From Malus domestica (taxonomy: Eukaryota; Streptophyta; Magnoliopsida; Rosales; Rosaceae): DNA of 64,000 nucleotides. Below, piece by piece: positions 1 to 11,228 of the stretch (position 1 is its first letter; the number at the start of each line of letters is the position of its first letter). The notes below the pieces were generated by a model. The model did no database searches. It worked only from the letters and a program-made list of their open reading frames with translations, and was not told where the DNA came from. The position numbers and the translations under genes were made by a program. The DNA lies in NCBI RefSeq assembly GCF_042453785.1, contig NC_091668.1:25669501-25733500 (forward strand). Direction: 5' to 3'.

Positions 1-117
1 ACAGCTCCAGTTTGAACTTTATTGATAGCATTGCAGAGGATTATCCCACTTCTCAATCCAAGCTTGACTCTCCCTCCAAAGGATCCGCCAGCGTATCTAT
101 AGCAGCAACAACAACAA

Positions 118-817
118 TCATCTTTCAGAGTCCTTCGGCCGACTCATTTCTCCTTGTTGCTACAGAACAAAAGATTAGCTCAATTAGCACAAACAATCAA
201 ACGAAACCCAAAATTTAATTTGTAGCCCAAAAAACCAAAGGAACAGTAATCATGACATTTGATGAGTACATATATGGAAAATGTACCTGAAGATTGAAAC
301 TTTCATCAAATAAATCACAAAAAAAGCAGAAATTTAGAGTAACCTAAATTATAAATTGCACAAAATTAGATCATCCATTCAGTCATGCAATACACCATCA
401 AACATAACAAATTTGCCTATACGACGGTGATACACAATGTAATTGTTCAGATTCAAACCACACACAAAGCATTTGTAGCTCCCATGTATACATGTATCAC
501 ATTCTGATGTTTGCTTGTTGACTTTGCTCCTGGAGTCCTGACTAATGTGACCTCCTTAAGTGGTGCATGAGCTTTTTCCTCCAAAGTTGCTTCCTTAAAC
601 ATCCGTCTTTCCTTAAAAAAAACCCAAAAGATATCATATAAAGCATCAATGCTATTAATACTTATTAAAGAAATTGGTCACAACAGGTTTCACATACATC
701 AGTTCTAAACCTAAAAGGCTTCGGATTTGTAGGCTTTGGTTTCCTATACTTCTCCCCATGAGCATTGCTGGCAACAGATGTGGAGTTTTCTTTTTTAATC
801 TTATCTGCTTGATTGAC
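118..817 (-). CDS. 3' end of a TPX2-like microtubule-associated protein gene (last three exons)
   Basis: Three minus-strand exons join in phase. Exon a (817-698, 40 codons) lies between a GCAG acceptor and a GTATGTG donor and encodes a stretch containing KPKPTNPKPFRFRTD. Exon b (611-501, 37 codons) starts ERRMFKEATLEEK and ends at donor GTGATA. Exon c (159-118) encodes 13 residues and a TGA stop. All three lengths are multiples of three and there is no internal stop. The run Pro-Lys-Pro-Phe-Arg-Phe-Arg-Thr-Asp-Glu-Arg followed by a charged helix resembles TPX2-family proteins, which bind microtubules and spindle factors. The family call rests on my recollection of this motif and could be wrong. 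Upstream exons should lie at higher coordinates; possible coding-like stretches near 900-1000 and 1080-1180 were not resolved. It is the only apparently undamaged host gene segment here. Confidence 0.5.
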
Positions 818-819
818 CT

Positions 820-1568
820 GCATCATTGTTCAAGCGTTAACATGCATAAAAAATCGTAAGGGAGAAATGAACAAACATAAACACTATGAAAATACGTTAT
901 TCTCATATATTTTGTAGCCTTCTTCAAGGCCTGGAATTATACAACTATTTTTTCCACTAATAGCTCTTATTTGCATCTTTCCTGGATTTGCATCACTTCT
1001 TTTATATTAATAAAATTAGAGGATTGCACATGCTTCTTTTTGGACGCCAAAACATTTTTTTTTTCAATTATTCTTGTTCCTTGTGGTTGAATGGGATTCT
1101 AAGCTTCAGATTTCGAAAACTGAGAGTTTCGAAAAACCTTAGAGCCAACACCAATGAGCTTAAACAGAACAGATAAGAGCTAAGCTACTTCATCTCTTCC
1201 ATAAGTCTACGTCTCCACCCAAGCCTAGACATCCCAACATTGCCTAGATAGGTGTCCCATCTTGACCAGCAAGATTTACACAGAATTGAAAATTTGGAAG
1301 AGGTTTAAGGATGAACAGATTGTAAAACGCAAAACTTTATAGCAGCAAATTGGGTTGTAATGTTGGGTTTTTTCTAGCCCATGATAAGTTGTCCTACATC
1401 TATTAGGAATTATAGTCTTAGAGGATTAAATTGTTTTCCCAATTGGAGAAGGATTCATAACTAGATTCCAATTAGGATTAGTAATCCTTATTGAAGAAGA
1501 CCTTTATTATGTATGTCTATCTTTCCCTGTGAGAACAGGTACACACATATATATATGGGGCATTTTGA
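820..1568. other. AT-rich stretch, probably intron or 5' part of the TPX2-like gene
   Basis: No convincing exon could be placed. Minus-strand coding-like text near 1000-900 and 1180-1080 may belong to upstream exons of the TPX2-like gene but lacks clear splice borders. No repeat was recognised. Confidence 0.3.
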
Positions 1569-1569
1569 T

Positions 1570-2410
1570 ATAGATGCCTCAAATTTGAATTTTTTTAATC
1601 AAACATCTATAACTTTTAAACTTTTGATCAAACATTCTTCTACTAATTTTTAATTAAAAATTATGATTTTTATTGTATTTAATTAACCAACTAGTTCAGA
1701 AAATAATATCACAAATATTCTAAAATCATCACAAATTTCCTATCTTATCTTATCATAATTCGTTCAAAATGAATTTTTCTTATTCAAATAATTTGTTGTT
1801 TTAAATTCTAAAAACACATAAACATCCTATTAACATACAATTATGAAATATAACATGCACATATATTAAATATAACGTACCAAACAGATATATTAAATAT
1901 AACGTACCAATCATTTGGTACGTTATTGTCACGTTATATAAATTTAATCTGGGTACGTATTAGTATTTTGGTAGGTTATAAAATATTGCTTTTGGTACGT
2001 TATGCAATTCTTTATTTAGTACGTACCAAGTTATTAGTACGTTGTATTATCCTTATTTTGGTACGTACAAAACTTATGGTAAACGAACTCTTGTTTTTTT
2101 ATAATCTATATAAAATGTTGAGTTGGAAATTGGAAAAACTATATTTCATCCAATTAATCTTGAACCCCAGTAGATATAATTGAATCCTTAAATTGAGGAA
2201 GGGATGAGATTCCATAAAAATAGCAATAAATTAATGAATATTATTGAGTGCATTTTTTTTACATAGAAATGGATTTAAAATAATTTATAGAATACTTAAA
2301 TTAAGAATATACCTAGAATATAAAGTTTAATTAAAAGTAAAAGCACTTTAATCAAAAGTTGAAAAGTAACAGATGTTTGATTTAGAAAAATCTAAAATGA
2401 GGCATCTAAT
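1570..2410. mobile_element. MITE-like foldback element with about 65-bp terminal inverted repeats
   Basis: The left end (1571-1632, starting TAGATGCCTCA) matches the reverse complement of the right end (2346-2409) with scattered mismatches. Both arms share ATCAAACATCT and an ACTTTT...AACTTTTGAT block. The interior has no transposase and is AT-rich. It also holds a cluster of GTACGTTAT / ATAACGTAC motifs in both orientations (about 1878-2080), including a 24-bp unit repeated at 1859-1912. I could not define a target site duplication, so the exact ends and superfamily are uncertain. Confidence 0.55.
1859..2080. repeat. Cluster of direct and inverted GTACGTTAT motifs inside the MITE
   Basis: GGTACGTTAT or close variants occur repeatedly on the plus strand (about 1917-2065), with inverted ATAACGTACC forms at about 1873-1910. 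This could fold into alternative hairpins. Confidence 0.55.
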
Positions 2411-2419
2411 TCTAATTAA

Positions 2420-4575
2420 CTGCTTTATTAAACACAACATAAATTTACAAACTACTGCCCGACAGACAAGATATACAAATTAAAAAGGACCAACCCAAAA
2501 AAATAGAAAAAGCCCAACCAAAGGTTAAGCCTAAACTAGAAAAAACCAAGAACAACCTAGATCTCTACTGCAACCATTTCCACATTAGATTTAGACTTGA
2601 GTAATATGCCATAATATTCTTATCACACACCATTCCAATTATTAGTACCCCTCCCTCCCTTTCTTTCCTTGTTAATTTTCACGTGGCAAAATTTGGAAAC
2701 GTTCAATATTGAAACATTTGAATGCAGAGGGAGGAGTTCATTTGACAGAAGAAAAAAAAATACAGAGGAAGGCGTTAGGTGTCACATGGATGCATGTATT
2801 TGGTGTGCAACAACCAATGCATAAACAAGCACGTGTTTAATAAAAAAAAAAATTCTCACCAGAACCAGAAAGGGAGGTGGTGTGGAATTGGTGGTATTGG
2901 AGGTAGGTAGTATAAATTTTGTGACTTTGAAGGGTTTGCTTTGTTTGGTGTAAATTAGTTTCCAACTTAAAATTTTTGAGATTCAAACTTAAAATTTCTT
3001 AATTACAAGTAAAGAAGACTTAATATAAATTAAATTTTTGAGATTCAAACTTAAATAATATAATTACAAGTAAAATTTTTGGCTGATGTATTCTTATTAA
3101 TTAAACCTTATAGAAAAAGACTTAATATAAATTTGGTGATTTTGAAGAGTTGCTCTGTTTGGTGTATGCTTTGTTTGGTGTATTCTTATTAATGAAATCT
3201 TTTTAGCAAAATACTTAATCAGGAGGCCATATTATGCCCCTTCTAAATCTTCTTATCCAAGTAAAAAAATACAGGAACAACACATACATTAACACGAGGA
3301 TTTAGCAGTTACCAATTACTTATCCTCTCATTAACCATGTAATCAACTTCTGTCATCCACATTAACAGTTTGTACTAAAAAGAAAAAAAAAATTAAACTT
3401 GTGCTAAGTCAAATTAACAGTTGTATTTCATGCTTGCGTGTTCCTTTGGTGTGTATGTTGCCTTTCTCTACAATTTGTCCATGAAGATTTATTGTTGTTT
3501 CCATCAGTTTTTCTCGAGCAACTATTGTAAAAAAGGAACAAAAGCAAGTGCGATAAGATATGCTAAATGGCAAAGCAATGTAGAAGGACATCGGCAGATG
3601 TATGCGTGGCCGAGGGGTTCCCAAGCCAGGGAAGCTCAAACAAACACAATGATTGTTTTATTCACACCCTACATATTGTTGACTATACTTGCTTATGTAA
3701 TATATTCCATACCTACTTTTCAAATTACTATTTATCTTAAAATATCCCAGTTATTTTTTAATACTACCGTCAGACTCTACACTTTTCAATCCACACCAAC
3801 CTCTATGTTGGTTTCAAAAAATAAAAAAAAAATTGCGTGTTCATCCCACAAACTCATTTTCTTTCTTCCTGGATCTCCAACTAAATATATAATAATTAGA
3901 GTTTAGTTCAATGTAATCTCTTGCCTGCTATATATAACAGTATAAAATAGAGTTCCTGAGGGGTTTGAATCCCTCCTCGCTCGCAATCAGCCAAAAAAGG
4001 GAAGGACCTTTCCCTTTGGAGGTAGGAAAATATTGCAAAACACAATTTTTCTTGTTTCTCTATGAGGTATTTGCCCAATGAACTTGTTACTTGCTGTTAA
4101 TTTACACCCTGAATTTTTGGTATAGCCTATTATTCCTTTAAACTTTTGTTAATAGCTAATTACCAGCCTTTAGATTTCCAACTTTCCATTTGTCACGCGC
4201 CATGCGCATGAACAAAAAATTTATCAAGTGCCATGCACATGCTGCACAAATAAAAGTAAAAGGGTAACATCATCCTCATCTCTCTTGCTGTAGCGTTTCC
4301 AACTTCATTCCCTGAGTTGTTGGCTCCGTGTCTTGCTCTAACTTCCCCAGATTGTTCTGCTAGGGAGAAAGGAGAAATTCAAGAGAAGTCGGACCCGAGA
4401 TCGATCTGCTAGTCTCAATTTGCAAGATCAGCCGTAGATTCAATTGGCAAGATCATCATTACATCAACTCTCAAGCTCTCCAATCAATTTTATGGTGTAA
4501 TATTCAACCTGTTCCCCATCTCTCTCTCCAAATTTCCAAATTTTGACTTTTTCCTAGAAATAAGCTAGGTATGTG
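2420..4575. other. Non-coding AT-rich DNA, no gene recognised
   Basis: A local imperfect duplication around AAATTTTTGAGATTCAAAC is visible near 2968-3070. The rest holds homopolymer runs and no supported gene. Open frames at 3421-3906 (plus) and 3409-3639 (minus) overlap each other and show no domain. A T-arm-like sequence at 3960-3985 is not part of a complete tRNA. Confidence 0.4.
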
Positions 4576-4582
4576 ATTATTA

Positions 4583-4935
4583 TCTTACGTTCTAATGGGC
4601 GTCAAACGCACCTTCATTTGTTTTTATTAATACCGGAAACAGTGCAAATGCACTCCAAATAGAAAAACTGTGAACTTTTTACACCCAATAAGCTTTTGAT
4701 CTTTTGAATACTCATTCTTATGGTCCTAGTAGCGCATAATATATGTTTATTTGATTAAGTTCCAATGGACATCAAAGGCACACTCGTTTGTTTTTATTAA
4801 TGTAAAAAACAATCCAAAAGCACTCCAAATAGAAAAACTGTTTACTTTTGACACCCAACGAGCTTTTGATCTTTTAAGTACTCATTCTCATGGTCCTAAC
4901 AACACATTATATGTGTTTATTTGCTTACGTTCTAT
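4583..4935 (+). repeat. Tandem duplication, period about 170 bp, two diverged copies
   Basis: The block containing CACTCCAAATAGAAAAACTG occurs at 4651 and again at 4821. Flanking text (TTTGTTTTTATTAAT before, GAGCTTTTGATCTTTT and TCATTCT after) is repeated in the same order. The copies differ at many positions, so the duplication is old. Confidence 0.7.
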
Positions 4936-6403
4936 AACACCCCACCCCCATTTTTATTTTTAAAATGGATTTTGGACCTTATTGGTGAGCCCAAGGAGCC
5001 CACCCTCTGATTTTTGTCCTCCGTGTCTCTCTCTCACCTCTCTTCTTTCTCTTTCAAACTCACTCTCTCTCCTAAGCTTTCTCTCTCAACCTTCCCTCCC
5101 TTTCTCTCTTCGAAACTCTCTTTGCTAATATCTCTCTCTCGGTGCTATTCTCTCTGACAAGAACACACACCCACATACCCATAACTATAAAGAATGACAA
5201 CAGCACCGCCATCTCCCTCCTTCTCTTCATCTACGTGGAATTTAGAGGAACTCCGGCGAGGTTCCTCCTCCTTCTAGCTGGGTAATTCACGGGTTTCCCC
5301 CTCTCTCCGTTTTAGTTTAATGCTTGAATGAGATTGTTAAGAGATATACTTGTTGTGGTCAAGGATTTGTAGAGAAATGGCTTGGGAAGGAAACCCAGTT
5401 TCTGGTGTGGACCATGGATTACCAGACGAAACTCCGCACGAGCTCCGACCACAGCATGCCTTGGAAATGGTATAATCTCTTTCCCCTCACCTTTACCTTC
5501 GTTTTGGTACCTAGATCAGAGCCTAGAGTTATCGTTTGCAATTGGCCGAAGCTGTAGAAGCTCCGGCATTCGTTTCCATTCGGCCAATGGCCTTTAAGGC
5601 CGTGTAGAAGAACAGAACCCAGGCCTTCGAGCCGCTGCTACCAAACCCAAAACTAATCGAACCAGGCCCTTTGGGTCGTGCCTAAACCCAAGCCCAATTC
5701 TCTTTTATTTATTTAGTTTGTTTTGTTTTACTTTAAATTCTAAGGGCCTTTTGGGCCGTGTATTGTTGAGGGCCCGAGCCCAGAGACCTGTTCAGCCCAC
5801 TTCGCTAAACCCCAAACCCATTCCTTCTTATTAGGCCTTCAGGCCGTGAGGAAATAAGGCCATGAGCTCGTATAATCTAAACCCAGGACCTTTTCAAGGG
5901 CCATTTGAGAACTAGGGCCCTCGACCCAATTGCCCTAAAACCCAAACCCTAGATCCAGTCTAAACCCAAAACCTTAACCTGGATCCAAACCCAAACCCGG
6001 TTGACCTTTGACCTGGGTTGACCCGAACCCGTTGACCGGCCCGTTTGACCCAGTTGACCGTTAACTTTTTCTGTTTTCGTTCAGGACCTTTCCTAAGCTA
6101 ATTTGTGATATCCTGGACCTGTTTCTGAAGTTTGTTTACCCAAATTTAATCGTTTGAGTAGAGTTTGACTAAATGTACACTTTGTATGAATAAGTGCAAT
6201 TGTTAGCGGTGATTCAGTTATTTCCTTTTGGTAAGGCTTTGCACCAACGGTGTATGGTGAGTGGACCCCTTCTAAAATGCATGTTTTAATAGTAGAAATG
6301 CATACATGAAAAGCATGATTTCACAATTATGTTCTATGAAATGCTTTGAGATAACATGCTTATTGAGTAGAACATAATTATGAAATCATGCTTAGAATAT
6401 AAT
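4933..6403 (+). mobile_element. Putative LTR of an LTR retrotransposon followed by a tRNA-Met primer-binding site
   Basis: The segment begins TATAACACCCC, close to the TGTAACACCCC opening often seen in plant LTRs. It has a pyrimidine-rich tract (about 5020-5150) and a stretch of AAACCC / TTGACC-type text (5940-6060). It ends just before TGGTATTAGAGC (6404-6415), which matches the plant initiator-tRNA-Met primer site TGGTATCAGAGC at 11 of 12 positions. A hairpin sits near the 3' end, with arms around 6313-6335 and 6370-6391. No second LTR was found, so the element is broken. The 5' border is approximate. Confidence 0.45.
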
Positions 6404-6415
6404 TGGTATTAGAGC
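6404..6415 (+). other. Primer-binding site (tRNA-iMet type)
   Basis: TGGTATTAGAGC lies directly after the putative LTR and has one mismatch to the canonical TGGTATCAGAGC, complementary to the 3' end of plant initiator tRNA-Met. Confidence 0.5.
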
Positions 6416-7539
6416 GTGGTTTGTTCAAAGTATACTTAGGATCTTCTGTCACTGTAGTAGTGTGTTAGTCCTAACGTCATTTGGATGTCACGACTTCCTG
6501 ATTTGGTGCCATTCTTCGCAGTTGTGCAAACCTTTCTCGGTTTGAATTGTCACCTTCTGGTTGAAATACAAGAATTCGTGTCAGGATTATGCCTCAGCAG
6601 TGACGTGTTTGATTTGTTGGATAACTTTCACATCGGATCGTTACTCTACCATGTGCATTCCTTGGTGAGCAAAGTCATTGTTATTTGGAAGCGACGTGTT
6701 TTAGAAATCTCAGTTGAGGAAGTCTGATCAAGGCGATGACACTCTGCAACATGCGTTCCCTAGGAATTGCGGGCAGAGTCGGCTCTACATCAAAATCTTG
6801 GGAAACGGAAAAATCTTAATGGTATGAATTGGTGAAAACCAACTGGAGTTCTGAATCGGTGATATCATTATGCAACATGTGTTCCCTAGGAATGGCGGGC
6901 ATAATTATATCTCTCGAAAATTGCTCGGAGCATTCGAAATGTATATTAGAGGAAGCGAGTAAGTGCTAGTTGTGACAACAGTTAGTAAATGGTAATTGGT
7001 GGGATCGAATCAAAGTTCTCAGACTCGTTCCCACTGAGGGTACTCGTGTGAATCAGTAGAATGAATCTTCAGCATCCTTAACCTTTGACCGTCAGCTTTA
7101 CACAATATTCTTCTAGTGTTGACTTCATTTTCATTAATTGCTTTTCTTGGGAAACTCCTTGGTGGCAGACGCTATTCTCATCAATTTCCAAACAGAGTTG
7201 CAATTCTTGTTGTTATTGTAGTTAGTCTCAGATGATGAAGATTCAATCTTGTTTGGATAAACAGACTCCTTCAATAGGTAACCTAGAATAGATCTTTCAA
7301 AACCTAGGAAACAAAATCTAATAGAGAAACTAATAAACATAATCCTAATCAAACATGAGATATTTGCCCAACCAATCAGCCATGTTTCTGGACCTCAAGG
7401 CTCTAAATCTAGCCCAAAACTACTTGAATCAAAGCTTAGAACGTCCTCTCCAAGTTAGCAAAAGAAAACATTTTGGATGCCACAAAGCCCAAATAAGCCC
7501 AAAACGTCACTTTAACAGCATTGCACACTGCTTTTTCAT
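6416..7539. other. Decayed internal retroelement or unknown DNA
   Basis: The motif CAACATG(C/T)GTTCCCTAGGAAT(T/G)GCGGGCA occurs twice (about 6748 and 6868), an imperfect repeat. No gag or pol domain was recognised. The open frame at 6485-6727 has no recognisable family. Confidence 0.35.
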
Positions 7540-8187
7540 TTCATTGATGATTGCAGTAAGTATTGCTATGTTTATTTGATTCATAGCAAGGACGAAGCTT
7601 TGAATATGTTTAAGACATATAAAGCCGAAGTTGAAAATCAACTTGAGAGAAAAATCAAAGCACTTAGATCCGATAGAGGAGGAGAGTATGAGTCTACTGC
7701 CTTCTCAGATTTTTGTGCACAACATGGAATTATACATCAAACAACGACTCCATACACACCACAACAAAATGGTGTTGCCGAAAGAAAAAATAGAACATTC
7801 AAAGATATGATTAATTCCATGTTAAATAGTTCTGGGCTTCCACACAGTTTGTGGGGTGAAGCTTTACTTACTGCAAATACCATATTGAACAAGGTTCCTC
7901 TAAAAAAGATTGACGAGTCACCTTATGAACTATGGAAAGGACATAAACCCACTTATAAAACCCTCAAAGTGTGGGGTTGCTTAGCAAAGGTGCAAGTTCC
8001 GTTGCCCAAAAGAACAAAACTAGGACCTAAAACTATTGATTGTGTATTTATTGGATATGCAAATAATAGTGCTGCTTATAGGTTCCTTGTTGTGAAATCT
8101 TCGATTTTTGACATACATGTCAACACTATATTAGAATCAGCGGATGCAGAATTCTTTGAGGATATATTTGTGAACACGGAAAATTCC
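7540..8187 (+). pseudogene. Ty1/copia integrase fragment (retrotransposon pol remnant)
   Basis: The frame reads FIDDCSKYCYVYLIHSKDEA and continues through SDRGGEYES, TPYTPQQNGVAERKNRT and LWGEALLTANTILNKVP, the usual copia integrase core order. The second catalytic Asp (FIDD) and the Glu (VAERKNR) are present; the first Asp and the zinc-binding N-terminus are missing because homology starts abruptly near 7540. The C-terminal part (VWGCLAKVQVP, GPKTIDCVFIGYANNS, AYRFL) is also typical of copia. Homology ends at 8187, where an LTR begins; the TGA stop at 8188-8190 comes from that LTR. It is a 5'- and 3'-truncated fragment. Confidence 0.9.
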
Positions 8188-9373
8188 TGAAACGAAAGAG
8201 ACAAGAACAACGCGCACAAACAAATATTTGTATTTAGATGATTTTGGGTTACAATCTCTCTCTATTTTGATCCTCTGATTCGATCTCCGTAAGGTGTGTA
8301 TTTGTGGATGTGCGATTGATCCAAGGGCCGTCGAGGCTTGATCTTGGATGAACGTTCTTTAAGGGCCGTGGGCTTGATCTTTGAAAGTGGATTTGAGCGG
8401 ATCTTCAAGGAGCCTTTGGGCTTGATCTTTGAAGAACAGTGATGAACGGATCTCCAAGGGCTTTTGGGCTTGATCTTGAAGATGGATTTGAGCGGATCTT
8501 CAAAGGGGCTTTTGGGCTTTATCTTTGAAGAACAGTGATGAACGGATCTTCAAGGGCTTTTGGGCTTGATCTTGAAGAAACAGTGATGAACATATCTTCA
8601 AGGGCTTTTGGGCTTAATCTTGAAGAACGGTTGGATGTGTGTGGATTTGTCGACGTTTGTTGATCCAAATGGCCGTTGGGGCTTGATCTTGGATGAACGG
8701 ATGATGAACGATGGTGCTTTCTTCAAGGGCCGTCGAGGCTTGATCTTGAATTGGTGGATGGTTGATCCAAGGGCCGTTGGGGCTTGGTCTTGGAAGAACG
8801 ATGAACGAAGAATGAAGAACACTTTCTTTAAGGGGCTGTCGGGGCTTGATCTTGAATTGGTGGATGATTGTTGATCCAAAGGGCCGTTGGGGCTTGATCT
8901 TGGAAGAACGATGAACGAAGAACGAGGAACACTTTCTTCAAGGGCCGTCGGGGCTTGATCTTGAATTGGTGGATGATTGTTGATCCAAAGGGCCGTTGGA
9001 GCTTGATCTTAGGATGAACGATGAACAAAGAACGCTTTCTTGATTCTTCGGGAAACCTGGATGCTTGAGAGCTTGGAGTTTCAGAGCTTCAGAGCTTCAA
9101 GAGTTTTGCCTAATGATTTTGGTTCCTCCCCCCTTCAAATGAATGAAATGGGCTTGTATTTATAGAATTTTCCAAGGCCTAATTTTGAATATAATATCCC
9201 AGATGAAATAAGTCGTTTCTGCCAGGTGTTGACACGTGTCCTATTTGATGACTTTTCCAACTCATTTCAATTTTCGTTGAGTCACACGCTACGTGTAAAT
9301 TTTATGTAATACATGAGCGTTGACACTTTGATTTATCGGTCAACATTTATTTACCGAAATTTCGATGTCTACA
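8188..9373 (-). mobile_element. LTR (about 1.19 kb) inserted in the copia integrase, minus orientation
   Basis: The segment is bounded by TG...CA: it starts TGAAACGAAAGAG at 8188, interrupts the integrase frame, and ends GATGTCTACA at 9373. The flanking AATGCCCCCAC reads on the minus strand as GGGGGCATT directly before the minus-strand TGTAGACATC. That is how a polypurine tract meets a 3' LTR, so the element points to the minus strand. GTATTTATAGAA near 9158 fits an LTR core region. The interior carries a minisatellite (8320-9020). The other LTR was not found. Confidence 0.55.
8320..9020. repeat. Minisatellite built on a CAAGGGCCGT..GGCTTGATCTTGAA unit
   Basis: About a dozen diverged copies of CAAGGGCCGTTGGGGCTTGATCTTG-like text occur. 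The 3' part (about 8660-9015) shows a higher-order period of about 118 bp that includes GAACGATGAACGAAGAA and TTGGTGGATGATTGTTGATCC. Open frames on both strands across it are products of repetition, not genes. Confidence 0.8.
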
Positions 9374-9455
9374 AATGCCCCCACTTCAAGGTGCGTTGTA
9401 TACATGTGCTTGTCGCGTGTAGGAGATGCGTTTTGAAGTCCCTTACTGTAGATGT

Positions 9456-9680
9456 CGATCCAAGAGCCGTCGAGGCTTGATCTTGAATTGGGCTGGAGAT
9501 TTCTTCAAGGGCCGTTGAGGCTTGATCTTGAATTGGGCTTGAGATTTCTTCAAGGGCCGTTGAGGCTTGATCTTGAACTTTGTTTGAAATTTCTTCAAGG
9601 GCCGTTGAGGCTTGATCTTGAACTTTGTTTGAAATTTCTTCAAGGGCCGTCGAGGCTTGATCTTGAAGGTTGAAATTGGA
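9456..9680. repeat. 45-bp minisatellite, about five copies
   Basis: TTCTTCAAGGGCCGT recurs at about 9501, 9546, 9591 and 9636, so the period is 45 bp. Because 45 is a multiple of three, all repeats keep the same frame and several frames stay open on both strands, giving spurious repetitive ORFs. The core is the same as in the LTR minisatellite at 8320-9020. Confidence 0.85.
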
Positions 9681-9844
9681 CCACAAAGAGCTTCATGTGG
9701 TAGATGATCTTTGGCTTTGGTAGTGGGTGAATCGGCACGTATTTTGTTGCGCTTGTTGACTTTCCACAGCTTTGATCTTGAACTGGGTTGGAGGATTTTC
9801 TGGATTCCTCCAATTGTTGATTTTCCACAGCTTATTCTTGAACT
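9681..9844. repeat. Repeat fragment shared with 41960-42180
   Basis: TCGGCACGT...TTGTTGCGCTTGTTGACTTTCCACAG followed by TTCTTGAACTGGGTTGGAGG and CTGGATTCCTCCA has close counterparts at 41968-42030 and 42130-42160. It is therefore a dispersed repeat joined directly to the SABRE-derived sequence that starts near 9845. Confidence 0.6.
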
Positions 9845-9987
9845 AGGTTTTGATTCAATTACAGTTAGGTGGGAACCTGATGTACAATTATCACTAGTTG
9901 AACTTGGACTACAGTTGAAGTTAGTTGTACATAATCAGAAGCTTCAGAGACATGGCAATGAAGATGCCCCTGGCATGAAGGGTTCTA

Positions 9988-10082
9988 ACCAGAAAAAAGA
10001 AGTCATTGCAGAACCAGTGAATTTAGACAAGTGTCTGACCAGAAAAAAGAAGTCATTGCAGAACCAGTGAATTTAGACAAGT
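9988..10082 (+). repeat. 50-bp tandem duplication inside SABRE copy 1
   Basis: ACCAGAAAAAAGAAGTCATT starts at 9988 and again at 10038, and a 45-nt block is identical in both copies. The 50-bp period is not a multiple of three, so it shifts the SABRE frame. Confidence 0.95.
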
Positions 10083-10783
10083 CCAAGAAGAGGGAATCTA
10101 TTTTTGCTGTAGATGTGGAAATGCTTTCCATATTTGCTGAGGCTGGTGATGGGTTTGATGCAATGGTTCAGCTACAATCAATTTTTTTCTGAGAATGCCC
10201 GTATAGGTGTACTTCTTGAAGGGCTTATGCTTAGTTTTAACGGTTCCAGAGTATTAAAAAGTAGCCGGACGCAAATTTCACGTATTCCTAGTGCCTCATG
10301 CCCTTCCGACGCAAAAACACCTGTAGCTGCAACATGGGATTGGGTAATTCAAGGCCTTGATGTTCATATTTGCTTGCCATATAGGTTAAAATTGCGCGCC
10401 ATTGATGATTCTGTTGAAGAAATGTTGCGCGCTTTGAAGCTTGTAAGTGCTGCTAGAACTAGTCTCATCTTTCCCACGAAGAAAGATACCTCAAAACCTA
10501 AGAAGCCTGGTTCAATGAAATTTGGCTGTTTAAAGTTTGGCATACGAAAGTTAACTGCTGATATTGAAGAAGAACCGCTGCAAGGTTGGCTTGATGAACA
10601 TTATCGGCTGATGAAGAATGAGGCATCTGAGTTAGCTGTTAGGTTGAAGTTTCTTGATGAATTTGTTTCCAAAGCCAACCAGATTCCTAAAACAACCGAA
10701 ACAGTAGATTCTACTCAAGGAAGAAAAACTTTCTTTAATGGAATTGAGATTGACGTACAAGATCCATCAGCAGTTAGCGAGAT

Positions 10784-10830
10784 ACAACAACAACAACAAC
10801 AACAAAGCCTTTTTCCACTAAGTGGGGTCG
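10784..10830 (-). mobile_element. 47-bp RTE 3'-tail insertion with 14-bp target site duplication
   Basis: ACAAC repeats followed by AAAGCCTTTTTCCACTAAG and TGGGGTCG match, in reverse, the 3' end of the RTE LINE fragment at 40730-40785, which has the same (CAA)n tail and CCCACTAAGTGGGGTCGGC. The insert is flanked by GCAGTTAGCGAGAT at 10770-10783 and 10831-10844. This is an extremely 5'-truncated retrotransposition event within a SABRE exon. Confidence 0.9.
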
Positions 10831-11228
10831 GCAGTTAGCGAGATGCAAGGAGAAATTTATAAACAATTATTCAAATCGTATTACAGGGCATGCAACAATC
10901 TAGCACCATCTGAAGGTTCAGGTGCCTGTAGGGAAGGTTTCAGTCTGGTTTTAAGCCAACTACTTCCAGGACTTCTCTTCTTTCCATAACAGCAAGAGAC
11001 TTAGATGTAACCTTGACAAGGATTGATGGCGGAGATGATGGGATGATAGAGGTCATAAAGACGCTAGATCCGGTTTGTCTTGAAAGTGATATTCCATTTT
11101 CTCGACTATATGAGAGTAATGTTCTCTTGCACGCAGGTTCTCTTGTCGTTCAGCTACGTGATTATGCATCTCCTCTTCTGTGTGGTACTTCTGGTAAATG
11201 TGAAGGTCGTCTTGTACTTGTACAGCAG

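Noticed and set aside
3421-3906. 161-codon open frame on the plus strand
   Set aside because: No domain and low-complexity, membrane-like composition from AT-rich DNA; it overlaps a minus-strand frame and has no splice or promoter support.
3958-3990. tRNA-like GGGTTTGAATCCC
   Set aside because: Only a T-arm-like hairpin; no acceptor stem, D arm or anticodon arm could be built around it.
9369-9686. 105-codon repetitive minus-strand frame
   Set aside because: Open only because the 45-bp repeat period is a multiple of three.
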